A program made the translations under genes and the position numbers. Below, piece after piece: positions 10,076-19,420 of a stretch of 64,000 bases of DNA. The stretch lies in NCBI RefSeq assembly GCF_007750395.1, contig NZ_CP036281.1:2007001-2071000 (forward strand), read 5' to 3'. This DNA comes from Polystyrenella longa (GTDB lineage: Bacteria > Planctomycetota > Planctomycetia > Planctomycetales > Planctomycetaceae). Positions within the stretch are counted from its first letter, which is position 1. Each line of letters starts with the position of its first letter. Under the pieces are notes generated by a model. The model saw nothing but the letters and a program-made list of their open reading frames with translations. It had not been told where the DNA came from and did not search any database.

Positions 10076-10480
10076 ATGGAAAAAAATGAGAACTCAGTTC
10101 TGTTCTTCGACGGTGTCTGTGGGATGTGTAATCACTTTGTCGATTTCGTCATTCGTCACGATACCGCCGGAAGCATAAAACTCGCCCCCCTTCAGGGAGA
10201 AACGGCTGAACAGAAATTATCGCCCGAAGAGCGTGAAAGTCTGTCTACGGTCATTTTTATCAATCACCTCGGTTCATTTCGATATTCCAGTGCCGTGGCC
10301 CGCCTCCTTTGGGAGTTGGGCGGTTTCTGGAAATTACTCGGTTGGCTGCTCTGGTTGATCCCCAAACCGATTCGCAACTGGGGATATCGCCTGGTGGCAA
10401 GAAATCGCTATCGTTTTTTCGGTAAGAAGGAAGCCTGTCGCATACCGACGCCCGAAGAGCGGGAACGATTTCTCCCTTAG
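10076..10480 (+). CDS. DCC-family thiol-disulfide oxidoreductase-like protein (DUF393)
   Basis: The 134-residue protein carries the family signature near its N-terminus, FFDGVCGMCN, which contains the DGxCxxC core, followed by a thioredoxin-like pattern and a hydrophobic amphipathic stretch (LLGWLLWLIPKPIRNWGY). Proteins of this group (DUF393/DCC) are predicted thiol-disulfide oxidoreductases; the substrate is not known. I prefer ATG 10076 because AAGGGA lies 8-9 bases upstream. An in-frame GTG at 10040 would add 12 residues without recognisable domain content. It is followed by the sulfatase gene after about 140 bases on the same strand. Confidence 0.85.
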   Translation: MEKNENSVLFFDGVCGMCNHFVDFVIRHDTAGSIKLAPLQGETAEQKLSPEERESLSTVIFINHLGSFRYSSAVARLLWELGGFWKLLGWLLWLIPKPIRNWGYRLVARNRYRFFGKKEACRIPTPEERERFLP

Positions 10481-10618
10481 CCTGATTCCACTCACCCGTT
10501 GCAATGGTCATCAGCGATCGCGACAATGAAATGGACTGGGCATTCGCCGGTCAGCTTTCAATGGCCGAATTGGAATGAGCCGATCTAGAATAACTTGAGA
10601 AGCAGAGTCACCTTTCCC

Positions 10619-12022
10619 ATGCAATTAATAAACGTACGTCTCTACTTTTGTTTGCTCGCTCTTGTTGCAGTTACACATATAACAGGTCGAGTTGCATTCG
10701 CTGCGGATACTAACAGTCCCGAGCGACCGAACATCGTTCTGTTCATTGCGGATGACATGGCCTGGAACGATGCCGAACCTTACGGGCATCCCCATATTCG
10801 CACACCGAATTTGTCAAAACTTGCTGACGGTGGTGTCACATTCGACAATGCTTTTTTGACGGTCAGTTCCTGTAGCCCGACTCGTTGCAGTCTGATCACT
10901 GGTCGATACCCGCACAGCACCGGCGCCCCTAACTTGCATGAGCCGCTCCCCGCAGACCAGCATCTCTTTCCTGAAGACTTAAAAAAGGCAGGATACTTCA
11001 CAGGCGCCTGCGGGAAATGGCATCTGGGGCCTCATGCCCGTCGTGGGTTCTCCAAAATCGATCCGAACCTGCATGCTTGGCAACAGTTTCTCGAAGAACG
11101 TCCCGCAGAGTCGCCGTTTTTCTTCTGGATCGCGACGACTGACCCGCATCGACCGTATCAGCCAGATACGATCAATCAACCGCATACTGCGGATGACGCC
11201 GTGGTTCCGCCTTATCTGATCGATAACGAAGAAACCCGGCAGGACTTCGCCGAGTATTACGACGAGATTGGCCGCCTCGATGAAGAAGTCGGACAGATTT
11301 ATGCTACTCTGGAAAAACAGGGACTTCTCGAAAATACGTTGTTTGTATTCATCAGTGATAATGGGCGCCCTTTCCCAAGGTGTAAGGGGACAATTTATGA
11401 CACAGGAATCAAAACACCACTTATTTGCCATTGGCCGGCGAAGATAAAAGCGGGAGAACGCTCCAAGGCACTCTTAAGCACCGTTGATCTTGCACCGACT
11501 TTCTTGAAGGTTGCAGGAGTGGAGCAGGGAGAAACTTTCCAGGGAGAAGACTTCAACGATGTGCTGGAGAGTCCAGAAACGAGTCATCGGGAGTACGTTT
11601 ATGCCGAACGAAACTGGCATAACTTTGATTTCTGGGGCAGGGGCGTCCGATCAATGAAGTTCAAGTACATTCATAACAACTACCCGGAGAACTACGATAC
11701 GCCACCCGCCGATGCAGTTCGTTCCCCTTCGTTTCAGGCATTGGTATCTGCCCATGCTAAGGGGACGCTCGAACCACAACAGAAATTTGCTTTTGTGCAT
11801 CCCCGTGCGGTGGAAGAGTTATATGACATAGTTAATGATCCGTATGAATTCCATAACCTCGCAACCGACCTGGCCTATCAGGATGAACTGGAAAATATGC
11901 GGACTCAGTTGGCTGACTGGCGGGAACAAACGCAGGACCCCGATACCCGAACTCCTATTCCAAATGACTTCGACGCCACGACGGGAGAGCGTACGCGACC
12001 GACACCCACATCGGGCAAGTAA
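10619..12022 (+). CDS. Secreted sulfatase, N-sulfoglucosamine sulfohydrolase-like
   Basis: The 467-residue enzyme has a signal peptide (about residues 1-29, ending VAFAAD) and the alkaline-phosphatase-like sulfatase fold. Metal ligands are in IVLFIADDMAWND and FVFISDNG. The cysteine converted to formylglycine is C85 in CSPTRCSLITGR, so the C-type signature is complete and the maturase must be encoded elsewhere. The overall pattern (GYFTGACGKWHLGP; C-terminal VRSMKFKYIHN) is closest to heparan N-sulfatase-like enzymes, but substrate cannot be read from sequence. It acts outside the cytoplasm, presumably removing sulfate from polysaccharides. ATG 10619 is chosen because it begins the signal peptide; a TTG at 10595 would add eight residues. 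Confidence 0.93.
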   Translation: MQLINVRLYFCLLALVAVTHITGRVAFAADTNSPERPNIVLFIADDMAWNDAEPYGHPHIRTPNLSKLADGGVTFDNAFLTVSSCSPTRCSLITGRYPHSTGAPNLHEPLPADQHLFPEDLKKAGYFTGACGKWHLGPHARRGFSKIDPNLHAWQQFLEERPAESPFFFWIATTDPHRPYQPDTINQPHTADDAVVPPYLIDNEETRQDFAEYYDEIGRLDEEVGQIYATLEKQGLLENTLFVFISDNGRPFPRCKGTIYDTGIKTPLICHWPAKIKAGERSKALLSTVDLAPTFLKVAGVEQGETFQGEDFNDVLESPETSHREYVYAERNWHNFDFWGRGVRSMKFKYIHNNYPENYDTPPADAVRSPSFQALVSAHAKGTLEPQQKFAFVHPRAVEELYDIVNDPYEFHNLATDLAYQDELENMRTQLADWREQTQDPDTRTPIPNDFDATTGERTRPTPTSGK

Positions 12023-12115
12023 TGTAGGTTCAGCAACGAACGACAAAACAATAAAATAATTCCGATCGCAAAGCATGAGGCGTTGTCGCCACATTTATGG
12101 AGAGTTGTGATAGTA

Positions 12116-13738
12116 ATGGCTGAGGTGGAGCACAAAGTAACGGAGACGAAAAAAAACTCGTTTCTCTTTAAATATCGTTGGTGGATTTTACTGGGAATTA
12201 TCATAATCGGCGGAGGCCTGCAGACGGCAGCCTGGTTCCATTACGACGACGAACGAACGGCCCAGGTTTTCTCCTTTTATCCCGTGACGGGAGGGACTGG
12301 GCTGGCACTTGTTCTTTGGTGGACCTTTGTGTCGGGGTTCAGTAAACGAACACGTTTGGCGGGTCTGGCCTTAATGGCACTGCCGGCGATCGTCTTTCTG
12401 ACGTTGTATAAGTACGAGCGATTCCAAGGAGATATGTTGCCAACCTGGTCTTGGCGTTGGCAACCCTCGGCCGCAGAGAAACGGGCCAATTTTATTTCCG
12501 CTCAGAACAGTGGTGATGGAGAACTTGAACAGGTCACCTTGTCTGTCAGTGAAGGGGACTGGCCTCATTTTCGCGGTGATGATTGGGATGGGACGGTACT
12601 TGATTTCGGGCTCGATCCTGATTGGGATGCGAATCCTCCTCAGTTGCTCTGGAAACATCCAGTCGGAATGGGATGGTCTTCATTTGCAGTTGTCGGTGAT
12701 TATGTCTTCACTCAGGAACAACGCGGAACGAGCGAGAAACCGGAAGAATCTGTTGTCTGCTATGATTTGCAAACGGGAGATCAACGTTGGGTTTATGCGG
12801 ACCCGGTCTGGTTCAGCGAAACACTCGGATCGGATGGCCCGCGAGCGACCCCCACGTTTTTCGATTCCAAGATTTACGCTCTGGGAGCTACGGGAATTCT
12901 AAACTGTCTGGATGCGTCCACTGGCAAGCTCATCTGGAGCCGGGACATATTGGAAGACGCCGAGGCAGGCAATCTGACTTGGGCGATGTCCGCATCACCG
13001 CTTGTCTATGACGACTTTGTCGTATGCAATCCGGGTGGAGACCAGAATAAGTCCGTGGTTAAATATAACCGTAATGATGGCAGCATTGTCTGGCAGTCAG
13101 GAAGTCGCGCGGCTGGATATGCCGGCGCTGTGTTGGCCACGATTGGCGATGTCCGTCAACTACTCGTCTTTGATGGCGACGGCCTCGGTAGCTTCGGTGA
13201 AGCGACGGGGGAGCAGCTTTGGTTTTACGAATGGACCAATCAACCCAAGGTGAATGCGGCGTTGCCTGTCGTGCTCGATGACGAGTCGATCTTTATCAGT
13301 TCGGGGTATGCCGTTGGCTCCGCCCGGTTGAAGCCAGTTCAAGACGAGGATGGTGCCTGGGCTGTTGAGGAAGTCTGGGTTTCGAAAAACAAGTTCCGTT
13401 TGAAATTTCAGGATGCGGTTCTCATCGGAGACTACGCATATGGAGCAGACGACGGAATTCTGGCCGCGCTTGATCTTTCCACTGGCAAGCGGTTATGGAA
13501 AAAAGGTCGCTACGGTTACGGACAAATCGTGCGTGTGGATGACTACATCATCGTGTTGACAGAGCAGGGCGATCTGGCCCTTGTTGAAGCGACTCCTGAA
13601 GAGATGACCGAACTATATCGCATGCCCGCACTGCAAGGGGGAATCACCTGGAATCATCCCGCGGTGGCGGGAGACAAGCTGTTGATTCGGAACGCCGAAG
13701 AAGCGGCCTGTTATGTGCTGCCGCGAAAAGAGAAGTAG
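12116..13738 (+). CDS. Membrane-anchored PQQ-type beta-propeller protein
   Basis: The 540-residue protein has a cytoplasmic leader, membrane segments near residues 20-38, 55-75 and 84-101, and then a periplasmic domain with repeated propeller blades. Recurring blade motifs end in Trp or Tyr, for example DLQTGDQRWVY, DASTGKLIWS, GSIVWQSG, ATGEQLWFY and DLSTGKRLWKKG. This matches BamB/PQQ-dehydrogenase-like propellers, which are common in Planctomycetes and usually lack proven PQQ binding. The role is unknown; scaffolding or polymer binding is possible. ATG 12116 is supported by GGAGAG at 12099-12104, while an upstream TTG (12083) has no such support. It follows the sulfatase by 93 bases and may be co-transcribed. 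Confidence 0.85.
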   Translation: MAEVEHKVTETKKNSFLFKYRWWILLGIIIIGGGLQTAAWFHYDDERTAQVFSFYPVTGGTGLALVLWWTFVSGFSKRTRLAGLALMALPAIVFLTLYKYERFQGDMLPTWSWRWQPSAAEKRANFISAQNSGDGELEQVTLSVSEGDWPHFRGDDWDGTVLDFGLDPDWDANPPQLLWKHPVGMGWSSFAVVGDYVFTQEQRGTSEKPEESVVCYDLQTGDQRWVYADPVWFSETLGSDGPRATPTFFDSKIYALGATGILNCLDASTGKLIWSRDILEDAEAGNLTWAMSASPLVYDDFVVCNPGGDQNKSVVKYNRNDGSIVWQSGSRAAGYAGAVLATIGDVRQLLVFDGDGLGSFGEATGEQLWFYEWTNQPKVNAALPVVLDDESIFISSGYAVGSARLKPVQDEDGAWAVEEVWVSKNKFRLKFQDAVLIGDYAYGADDGILAALDLSTGKRLWKKGRYGYGQIVRVDDYIIVLTEQGDLALVEATPEEMTELYRMPALQGGITWNHPAVAGDKLLIRNAEEAACYVLPRKEK

Positions 13739-13792
13739 TCCAGTTAATCAGGCATCTTGTCAGGCATTTAATGCCGTCGGAAAATGCTACCG

Positions 13793-14005
13793 TTAAGTGC
13801 GGTTCGATTTCGGTTCGGGAAAGTCGAGGCTGACGACTGACTCATTCGGTTTAGCAGAGCTGCAGCCACTGCAGCTGGTTCCGCATGCGGAGCCTCCGCC
13901 TCCGGACCGGATTTGTCTGAATAGTTTCTTCGCTTTCAAACCGAGATAGCCTGCGCCTCCAATTACGATCAGGATCGCGATGATCATTTGCCAGAACTGA
14001 TTCAT
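13793..14005 (-). CDS. FeoB-associated Cys-rich membrane protein
   Basis: The 70-residue protein has one N-terminal membrane helix (MIIAILIVIGGAGYLGLKA), a basic stretch, a Gly run and a Cys cluster (CGTSCSGCSS). This arrangement matches the small proteins (FeoB_associated family) encoded next to feoB in many bacteria. It lies 40 bases downstream of feoB on the same strand, so co-transcription is likely. Its role in ferrous iron uptake is unproven; the cysteines could bind iron or act as a redox relay on the cytoplasmic side. Confidence 0.88.
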   Translation of the reverse strand: MNQFWQMIIAILIVIGGAGYLGLKAKKLFRQIRSGGGGSACGTSCSGCSSAKPNESVVSLDFPEPKSNRT

Positions 14006-14045
14006 TTTGAGGGCCTTTCTGTACGTTTGTAAGACTGAACTCTGG

Positions 14046-16277
14046 TCAGGCGACGAATAACATTCCCACCTGATAGACTACAAATGCAGCGATGTAGGCA
14101 AGAATAGTCATGTAGCTGAAACTGAAAGCGGCCCATTTCCAACTGTTTGTTTCTCGGCGAATCACCATCAATGTCGAAACACACTGGGCACACAACGCAA
14201 AGAAGACCATGATCGACAGGGCGACAGGAACGTTAAAGACCTTCGTTCCATCCGGCCATTTGGATTCGTGTAGTGCATCCCGTAAGCCATCATCTTCTTC
14301 ATCGACTTCACCACCCAGGCTGTAAATGGTCCCCATGGTCGCGATGATGACCTCGCGGGCCGGAAAGGAAGCGACGACGCCGACTCCGATTTTCCAGTCC
14401 CAACCGAGCGGTTTCACGACTGGTTCGATGACATGGCCTGCTTGGCCGAGGAAGCTGGTTTCGATTAAGGTCGCACTTAGATGCTTGTTTCTCGCCTCAA
14501 GAGTGGCGATGCGATCGGCATCGGCTTCTTCATCCAGAGTTTCGAGTTCGGTTTCAATGGCGTGCTGTTCAGTGTGGTCGCCCGGGAAATATCCGGCGGC
14601 CCAGATAACGAGCGTCGCGGCGAAAATCAACGTGCCCGCTCGGACAACGAATGCTTTCGCACGATCATAAACACGGAAGGAGACGTTGCGAATCGAAGGC
14701 CATTTGTAATCGGGAAGTTCCATTACGAAGGGGGGAGCTTCGCCTTTGAATGCGGTCTTTTTCAACAGGAAGGCAACAGGAATGGCGACAACTGCCCCAA
14801 CCAGGTGCATCAGAAAAATAACGAGTGCAGGCAGAGTAAAGTCCCAGTACCCACCTTCGGCGAGTACAGGCATTGGAATCTGAAACAGAACAACCGAAGG
14901 TACGAAGGTCATCGTGAGCAGCCAATAGACCGGGAATCGGGCGGTACAACTCATCAGGGGGGCGATCAGCATGGTAACAATACGGTCACGCTGATTCTCG
15001 ACGACCCGTGCTGCCATAATTCCTGGAATGGCGCAGGCAAACGAGGACATGAGCGGCAGAAATGATTTGCCACTCAAGCCGAACAGACGCATAAAACGGT
15101 CCATCATTAGCGCAGCGCGCGCCATGTAACCGGTGTCTTCCATGATGGAGATGAACAGAAACAGGAAGACGATCTGCGGCAGGAAAATCAAAACTCCCCC
15201 CACACCGGCGATGACTCCATCGACCAGAAGGCTGCGAAGAGGTCCCGGTCCAATACCGGCCTCGACCCAGCCTGCTGCCGTTTCCTGTCCGTATTCGCAC
15301 CAGCCCATCACCGGTTCTGCCCAGGTAATGATTGTCTGAATGATGAGGAACATCAGGGCGAAAAAGACGACCAAGCCAAGAATGTTGTGGGTGAGGACCC
15401 GGTCGATATGGTCAGAAGCAGAGCGGGGTTTGACATCTTCATCGACGACGAAGAGCCCGGCCATGATCGATTTTGCCCACTGATAACGACATTCGGACTC
15501 GATCCTCGGAACAGTACAGTTTTGTTCTTTCAAGTTTTCACGAATACCAGTTAGAAACTGGGCGAACTCCGGCCCCGTTTTTTTCAAGCATCTTTTCTCG
15601 ACGGACCCATCTTTGTCCAGAATGAGTCGTTCGACCTCGTAATCTTCGAATATATCGACGCCAGACTCTGTAAGCCGTTGGCGAACTTTTTCCATCGCCT
15701 CGTTGAACGGGGCAGGGAAGACATTCAGTCGTTTGGGTTTCGGTTTCGCTTTGAGGAGTTCGGCAAGAGCCTGTTTGATTTCTTTCGTGCCCGTTCCTTT
15801 ACGAGCGACAGCAGGAATGACGGGAATCCCCAGTCGAGACTGGAGTTCCGCCAAGTTGAATTCCTCGCTTCGTTTTTTCAGCGAGTCCCACATGTTCAAG
15901 ACGAGGATCGCAGGAATACCCATGTCCAGAATCTGGCTGACCAGATAGAGGTTTCGTTCCAGATTGGTGGCATCCGCAATACAGATGACGGCATCTATCT
16001 CACCAATAGAAGGGGCATGGCCCATCAAAACATCGACGGAGACCATTTCGTCGGGAGTACGCGGAGAGAGGCTGTAGGTTCCGGGCAGGTCGATCAGATC
16101 GATTTGCTGACCTTCCCAGGTGACGCGTCCGATTTTCTTTTCAACCGTCACACCGGGGTAGTTGCCCGTGCGGGTGTTCATTCCGGCAAGAATATTAAAC
16201 AGAGTGCTTTTGCCGGTATTCGGGTTACCAATGAGGGCGACTTGACTGGTGCGCGTGGCGGGAGGAGTGGTAGTCAT
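14046..16277 (-). CDS. feoB: Ferrous iron transport protein B
   Basis: The 743-residue inner-membrane Fe(II) importer has an N-terminal G-protein domain with G1 GNPNTGKST (residues 17-25), the G2 loop with YPGVTVE, G3 DLPGTYSLSP and G4 LNMWD (NxxD), followed by a helical regulatory domain. The membrane part from about residue 290 contains two Gate repeats and the typical MARAALMMDRFM and SFACAIPGIMAAR motifs. The length is normal for the family. It is the second gene of feoA-feoB-Cys-rich protein on the minus strand, 171 bases after feoA. Iron regulation through the palindrome at 16817-16831 is likely. Confidence 0.97.
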   Translation of the reverse strand: MTTTPPATRTSQVALIGNPNTGKSTLFNILAGMNTRTGNYPGVTVEKKIGRVTWEGQQIDLIDLPGTYSLSPRTPDEMVSVDVLMGHAPSIGEIDAVICIADATNLERNLYLVSQILDMGIPAILVLNMWDSLKKRSEEFNLAELQSRLGIPVIPAVARKGTGTKEIKQALAELLKAKPKPKRLNVFPAPFNEAMEKVRQRLTESGVDIFEDYEVERLILDKDGSVEKRCLKKTGPEFAQFLTGIRENLKEQNCTVPRIESECRYQWAKSIMAGLFVVDEDVKPRSASDHIDRVLTHNILGLVVFFALMFLIIQTIITWAEPVMGWCEYGQETAAGWVEAGIGPGPLRSLLVDGVIAGVGGVLIFLPQIVFLFLFISIMEDTGYMARAALMMDRFMRLFGLSGKSFLPLMSSFACAIPGIMAARVVENQRDRIVTMLIAPLMSCTARFPVYWLLTMTFVPSVVLFQIPMPVLAEGGYWDFTLPALVIFLMHLVGAVVAIPVAFLLKKTAFKGEAPPFVMELPDYKWPSIRNVSFRVYDRAKAFVVRAGTLIFAATLVIWAAGYFPGDHTEQHAIETELETLDEEADADRIATLEARNKHLSATLIETSFLGQAGHVIEPVVKPLGWDWKIGVGVVASFPAREVIIATMGTIYSLGGEVDEEDDGLRDALHESKWPDGTKVFNVPVALSIMVFFALCAQCVSTLMVIRRETNSWKWAAFSFSYMTILAYIAAFVVYQVGMLFVA

Positions 16278-16448
16278 AAAAGAAGGCTGGCTCCAGTGAG
16301 AGCGGATGGAATGCTGGAACTCCGGCTGAGGCTGTTCGCGCGGAGGAATGTACCAGATGGTCTCACTGCTGGCAGGTTATTGGAGGGTAAAAAATTCGGT
16401 CTGAACAGGATGATTTCAGATCGTGTGTAACTTCAACTTTGAGGTGGA

Positions 16449-16685
16449 TCAGTTCACGAGTTCGACTTCAATACGGCTTGATTCTTCCGGTCGCAGGGCG
16501 AGGCGGAAACCTCGAGTCAGGTAAGTCGCAGGCTGTCCGAATGGGGCGCTACCGACGTATTCCACTACTTCTCCCGCAATCAGCCCCATTTCCATCAACC
16601 GAATGGAAATACCATCATCGCCGTCGACTCGAGAGATGCGCCCCCGTTTTCCTTTGGCGAGCTGGTTGAGTTTCAGTAGATTCAT
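16449..16685 (-). CDS. feoA: Ferrous iron transport protein A
   Basis: The small cytoplasmic SH3-like protein assists FeoB. The 78-residue reading starts MNLLKLNQLAKGKRGRI and includes the typical R-x-M-E-M-G-L turn (ISIRLMEMGLIAGE) and the terminal hydrophobic strand ending IEVELVN. ATG 16685 is chosen because its length fits the family (75-85) and AGGA lies about 10 bases upstream. In-frame ATG 16742 (97 aa) and ATG 16832 (127 aa) have no convincing ribosome site, and the longest frame would run over the operator-like palindrome. First gene of the feo operon. Confidence 0.88.
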   Translation of the reverse strand: MNLLKLNQLAKGKRGRISRVDGDDGISIRLMEMGLIAGEVVEYVGSAPFGQPATYLTRGFRLALRPEESSRIEVELVN

Positions 16686-16816
16686 AATCAATTCATCCTG
16701 GCATGGGCCGAAGTCTGATGGAGACAAGTCTGTTAGCGTCATCAAGTTGGAAAACGCGATCCGGGTTTCATCGAAGGACCTTCCTAATTCTAACAGGCAG
16801 CTTGGTGGAAGAGAAC

Positions 16817-16831
16817 TGAGACTCAGTCTCA
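16817..16831. promoter_or_regulatory. Fur-box-like perfect inverted repeat upstream of feoA
   Basis: The 15-base element TGAGACTCAGTCTCA is a perfect 7-1-7 inverted repeat, the geometry of the core Fur site (TGATAATnATTATCA and variants such as TGAGAATnATTCTCA). It differs from the latter at one mirrored position in each arm. It lies about 130 bases upstream of the chosen feoA start in the leader of an iron-uptake operon, which makes iron-dependent repression by a Fur-type regulator plausible. The match is by eye only. Confidence 0.6.
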
Positions 16832-16880
16832 CGCAAGTGGTTTTAAGCCAGAAAGTCAGACCCGATTTCGGTTAAGGGTA

Positions 16881-16926
16881 CAAAAAATCCCCGTCTTCAG
16901 TGCTTTTGGACTGAGGACGGGGATTT
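16881..16926 (-). terminator. Intrinsic terminator of the LRR/coiled-coil gene
   Basis: A 17-bp stem (16885-16901 with 16910-16926) with one wobble pair and an 8-base loop is followed on the minus strand by a T-run. It lies about 50 bases after the stop of the minus-strand gene at 16975 and insulates it from feoA. Confidence 0.88.
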
Positions 16927-16974
16927 GGCTGTTTAGGAGTGATGGTCGAACCTCGCAGGTAAGACTATCTCGTA

Positions 16975-18126
16975 TTAACCTGCTTTCGCAGTGAGCTCTT
17001 CCAGCGTTTTGGTTGTGGATTCGAGCTGTTTCTTCGCTTCTTCCGTTTGCACTTTCAGCTCTTCCAGCTGTTTCGCGGCGGCTTCGGCTTTCACTTTGGC
17101 TGCTTCACTCGCTGCTTTTGCAGCTTCCGTTTCAGCCAGAATCTTCTGGGCTGCTTCCTGTTTAGGAGCGGCGGCCTGTTTCTGATTTTCGGCTGATAGG
17201 CCTGTCAGGGCAGCTGCTTTGGCCGTTTCCTGTGCTTTGTGAATCGCAGCGATAGCTGCCTGGGCGGCGGCATCAGCCTGTTTCTGTGCTTCTTCGGCGG
17301 CTTTGATTGCTGCCTGTGCTGCCGCTTGAGCAGTCGCGGCTGCTTCAGCGGCGGTTTTGTTCTGAGCTTCCTTGTCCGTAGTTGCTTTAGCTGTCGCTTC
17401 TGCTTCCGCGGTGGCTGCCGTGGTGGCGGCTTGAGCTGCTTCCAGTTGTGTGGTGTTTTCAGCCAGCTTCATTTCAGCGGCTGCTTTTTCCTGCTTGGTC
17501 GCTTCGATCTTCGCCAGCAGTTGTTCCCGCTCCACGACGAGATTCGGTATGATTGCTACTTCAGGATTCGCTTCGATGAATGCTTTTACACCGTCGTAAT
17601 TGACTTCGGTTTCCCAGATGTACAGCTTCTTCAGTGAATCCAAACTGTTCAATTTAGGTAAACCGGCGTTGGTGACCTTGGTGCCGTAGACGTTCAGATA
17701 TTCCAGCGCTTTCAAGTTAGCGAGGTGATCGAGCCCGGCGTCGGTAATGCTGGTTTTTTCGAGATGCAGCTTGGAGACATTCACTAGACCAGTAATAAGA
17801 GCGAGTTGATCGTCTGTAACAGGCTTGTTTCGCAGGTTTAAATGGACAATCAGGCGTGACAGAGGAGCCAGCGCTTCTAATCGTTCGTTGGTCACGTCAC
17901 CGTCGGACAGGTGGTAGGCAACTTCCAGGTGTTTGTCTTCCTGGGACAGCTCTAAAACATGGGCGCCCAGCTCGCGTGCCTTGGCAATTGCGGCTTCTTC
18001 TTCGGGAGTGAAGGTGATTTCTTCCGCTAACAGGGCACCGGAACTCACAATAAAGATGAATAGCAGGGCGAGCAGATGAGAGCAGTGCTTCAGCGAACTG
18101 GCGTGGCGATTACGGAAAATAAGCAT
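16975..18126 (-). CDS. Secreted leucine-rich-repeat protein with Ala-rich coiled coil
   Basis: The 383-residue protein has a signal peptide (about residues 1-34, with IFIVSSGALLAEE), then about four leucine-rich repeats (LIVHLNLRNKPVTDDQL, KLHLEKTSITDAGLDHL, YLNVYGTKVTNAGLPKL, KLYIWETEVNYDGVKAF). The second half, from about residue 195, is an Ala/Lys/Glu/Gln-rich heptad-like coiled coil with no other fold. The LRR type is common in planctomycete secreted proteins, often beside cytochrome domains, which are absent here. I placed the start at ATG 18126 because it begins the signal peptide and AGGA is 11 bases upstream; the open frame extends to 18345 without further support. Role unknown; a cell-envelope spacer or binding protein is possible. 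Confidence 0.8.
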   Translation of the reverse strand: MLIFRNRHASSLKHCSHLLALLFIFIVSSGALLAEEITFTPEEEAAIAKARELGAHVLELSQEDKHLEVAYHLSDGDVTNERLEALAPLSRLIVHLNLRNKPVTDDQLALITGLVNVSKLHLEKTSITDAGLDHLANLKALEYLNVYGTKVTNAGLPKLNSLDSLKKLYIWETEVNYDGVKAFIEANPEVAIIPNLVVEREQLLAKIEATKQEKAAAEMKLAENTTQLEAAQAATTAATAEAEATAKATTDKEAQNKTAAEAAATAQAAAQAAIKAAEEAQKQADAAAQAAIAAIHKAQETAKAAALTGLSAENQKQAAAPKQEAAQKILAETEAAKAASEAAKVKAEAAAKQLEELKVQTEEAKKQLESTTKTLEELTAKAG

Positions 18127-18526
18127 AATCCGGGAGTCCTCTTGGCAACTAAAACAGGGGTGGGGGGACCGTAAGATCTTGTTTGAAAATAGGTTACGGT
18201 ATTTCTTCTGGGTGAGATCCAGGGCCGGGTGCGATCTTAACGGCTGGAATCGCCGTAATCCGCAATCCTGACCAGCTCTCCCTATATTAACACACCGATT
18301 CCGGCGTCGGAAAGATATTGGCCCCCGAAGTAGATAAAAAGTCATTGATCTGTTGAATCTGACCGGTTCAATCTGCAGAGCCGGTCCTGCCTGAAATGGT
18401 CTCGCCCTAAATTCTGTTTTTAATTATGGTTCCAGCCGCAAATGGATTTCGAATTCCGGCACGGGGTACTCCGCAGCCTGGCATTCGTGCGAAATAGATT
18501 TTCTCAGGAAGGATTCCTGTTTACTC

Positions 18527-19366
18527 ATGGCTACTGGTTCAATTCCCAACCCCCGGTCCACCCCCATTCATGCACTGGGAGCACTGGTGCTGAAGGCGGT
18601 TGCCGGTTTGGGGAACTTTTCCCTGTTTGGTTACGACACCGTCCGTTGGACGCTCGTGGCGCGACCACCGAAATCGGTCATCTTACCTGCCATGTATCAG
18701 ATTGGCGTCCGTTCGATCTCGGTCGTAATGGTTACCGGATTTTTCATCGGCATGGTGCTTGCCGTTCAAACATATGACCAACTTCACATGATGGGCCTCG
18801 AAAGTCGATTGGGCTCTGTCATTAACGCCACACTCGTAAAAGAGCTTGGGCCTGTACTCGCCGCCACGATGCTGGCCGGTCGAGTCGGCAGCGCGATGGC
18901 GGCCGAACTGGGAACGATGCGCGTGACCGAGCAAATCGAAGCGCTTCGTGCTCTCGGTGCTAACCCGCTGCAATACCTGGTCGTGCCCCGATTCCTCGCT
19001 TGTGTCTTGCTGATTCCGCTGCTGACCGCGATTGCCGATTCACTCGGGATTTTTGGTGGCTGGCTTTTCGGGACGCAGGTTCTGGGCGTGAACACCTTTT
19101 TCTACTGGCGATATTCGTTTGAATTTATTACGGCTTATGACGTCCTGTCGGGAATCACCAAGAGTTTCTTCTTCGGTGGTGCCATTGCTCTGATTGCCTG
19201 CCAACGTGGATTTAACTGCGGGTCGGGGGCAGAAGGAGTAGGGCGTGCGGCGACAGAATCCTTCGTTTACTCGTTCGTGGTGATCCTGATCCTCGACTTC
19301 TTCCTCGGCATGTTCATGAACAGGTTGTACTACGTCCTGTGGCCGGTCGAAATCACCTTGTCTTGA
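18527..19366 (+). CDS. mlaE: MlaE-type ABC transporter permease
   Basis: The 279-residue inner-membrane permease belongs to the MlaE family and forms the membrane core of a phospholipid transporter. Visible features are an N-terminal interfacial helix, [20 protein letters not shown], the highly typical [29 protein letters not shown], and [21 protein letters not shown], followed by C-terminal helices. First gene of a three-gene group with the ATPase and the MCE-domain protein on the same strand. Confidence 0.94.
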   Translation: MATGSIPNPRSTPIHALGALVLKAVAGLGNFSLFGYDTVRWTLVARPPKSVILPAMYQIGVRSISVVMVTGFFIGMVLAVQTYDQLHMMGLESRLGSVINATLVKELGPVLAATMLAGRVGSAMAAELGTMRVTEQIEALRALGANPLQYLVVPRFLACVLLIPLLTAIADSLGIFGGWLFGTQVLGVNTFFYWRYSFEFITAYDVLSGITKSFFFGGAIALIACQRGFNCGSGAEGVGRAATESFVYSFVVILILDFFLGMFMNRLYYVLWPVEITLS

Positions 19367-19420
19367 TTTTACTTTTTGTTCTGGTTGCTTGTTGTCCTGA
19401 ATTTGAAGAGCACACCGCGA

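Noticed and set aside
17000-17500. Repeat array in the LRR gene
   Set aside because: The repetition is due to Ala-rich coiled-coil codons and is not an independent DNA repeat.
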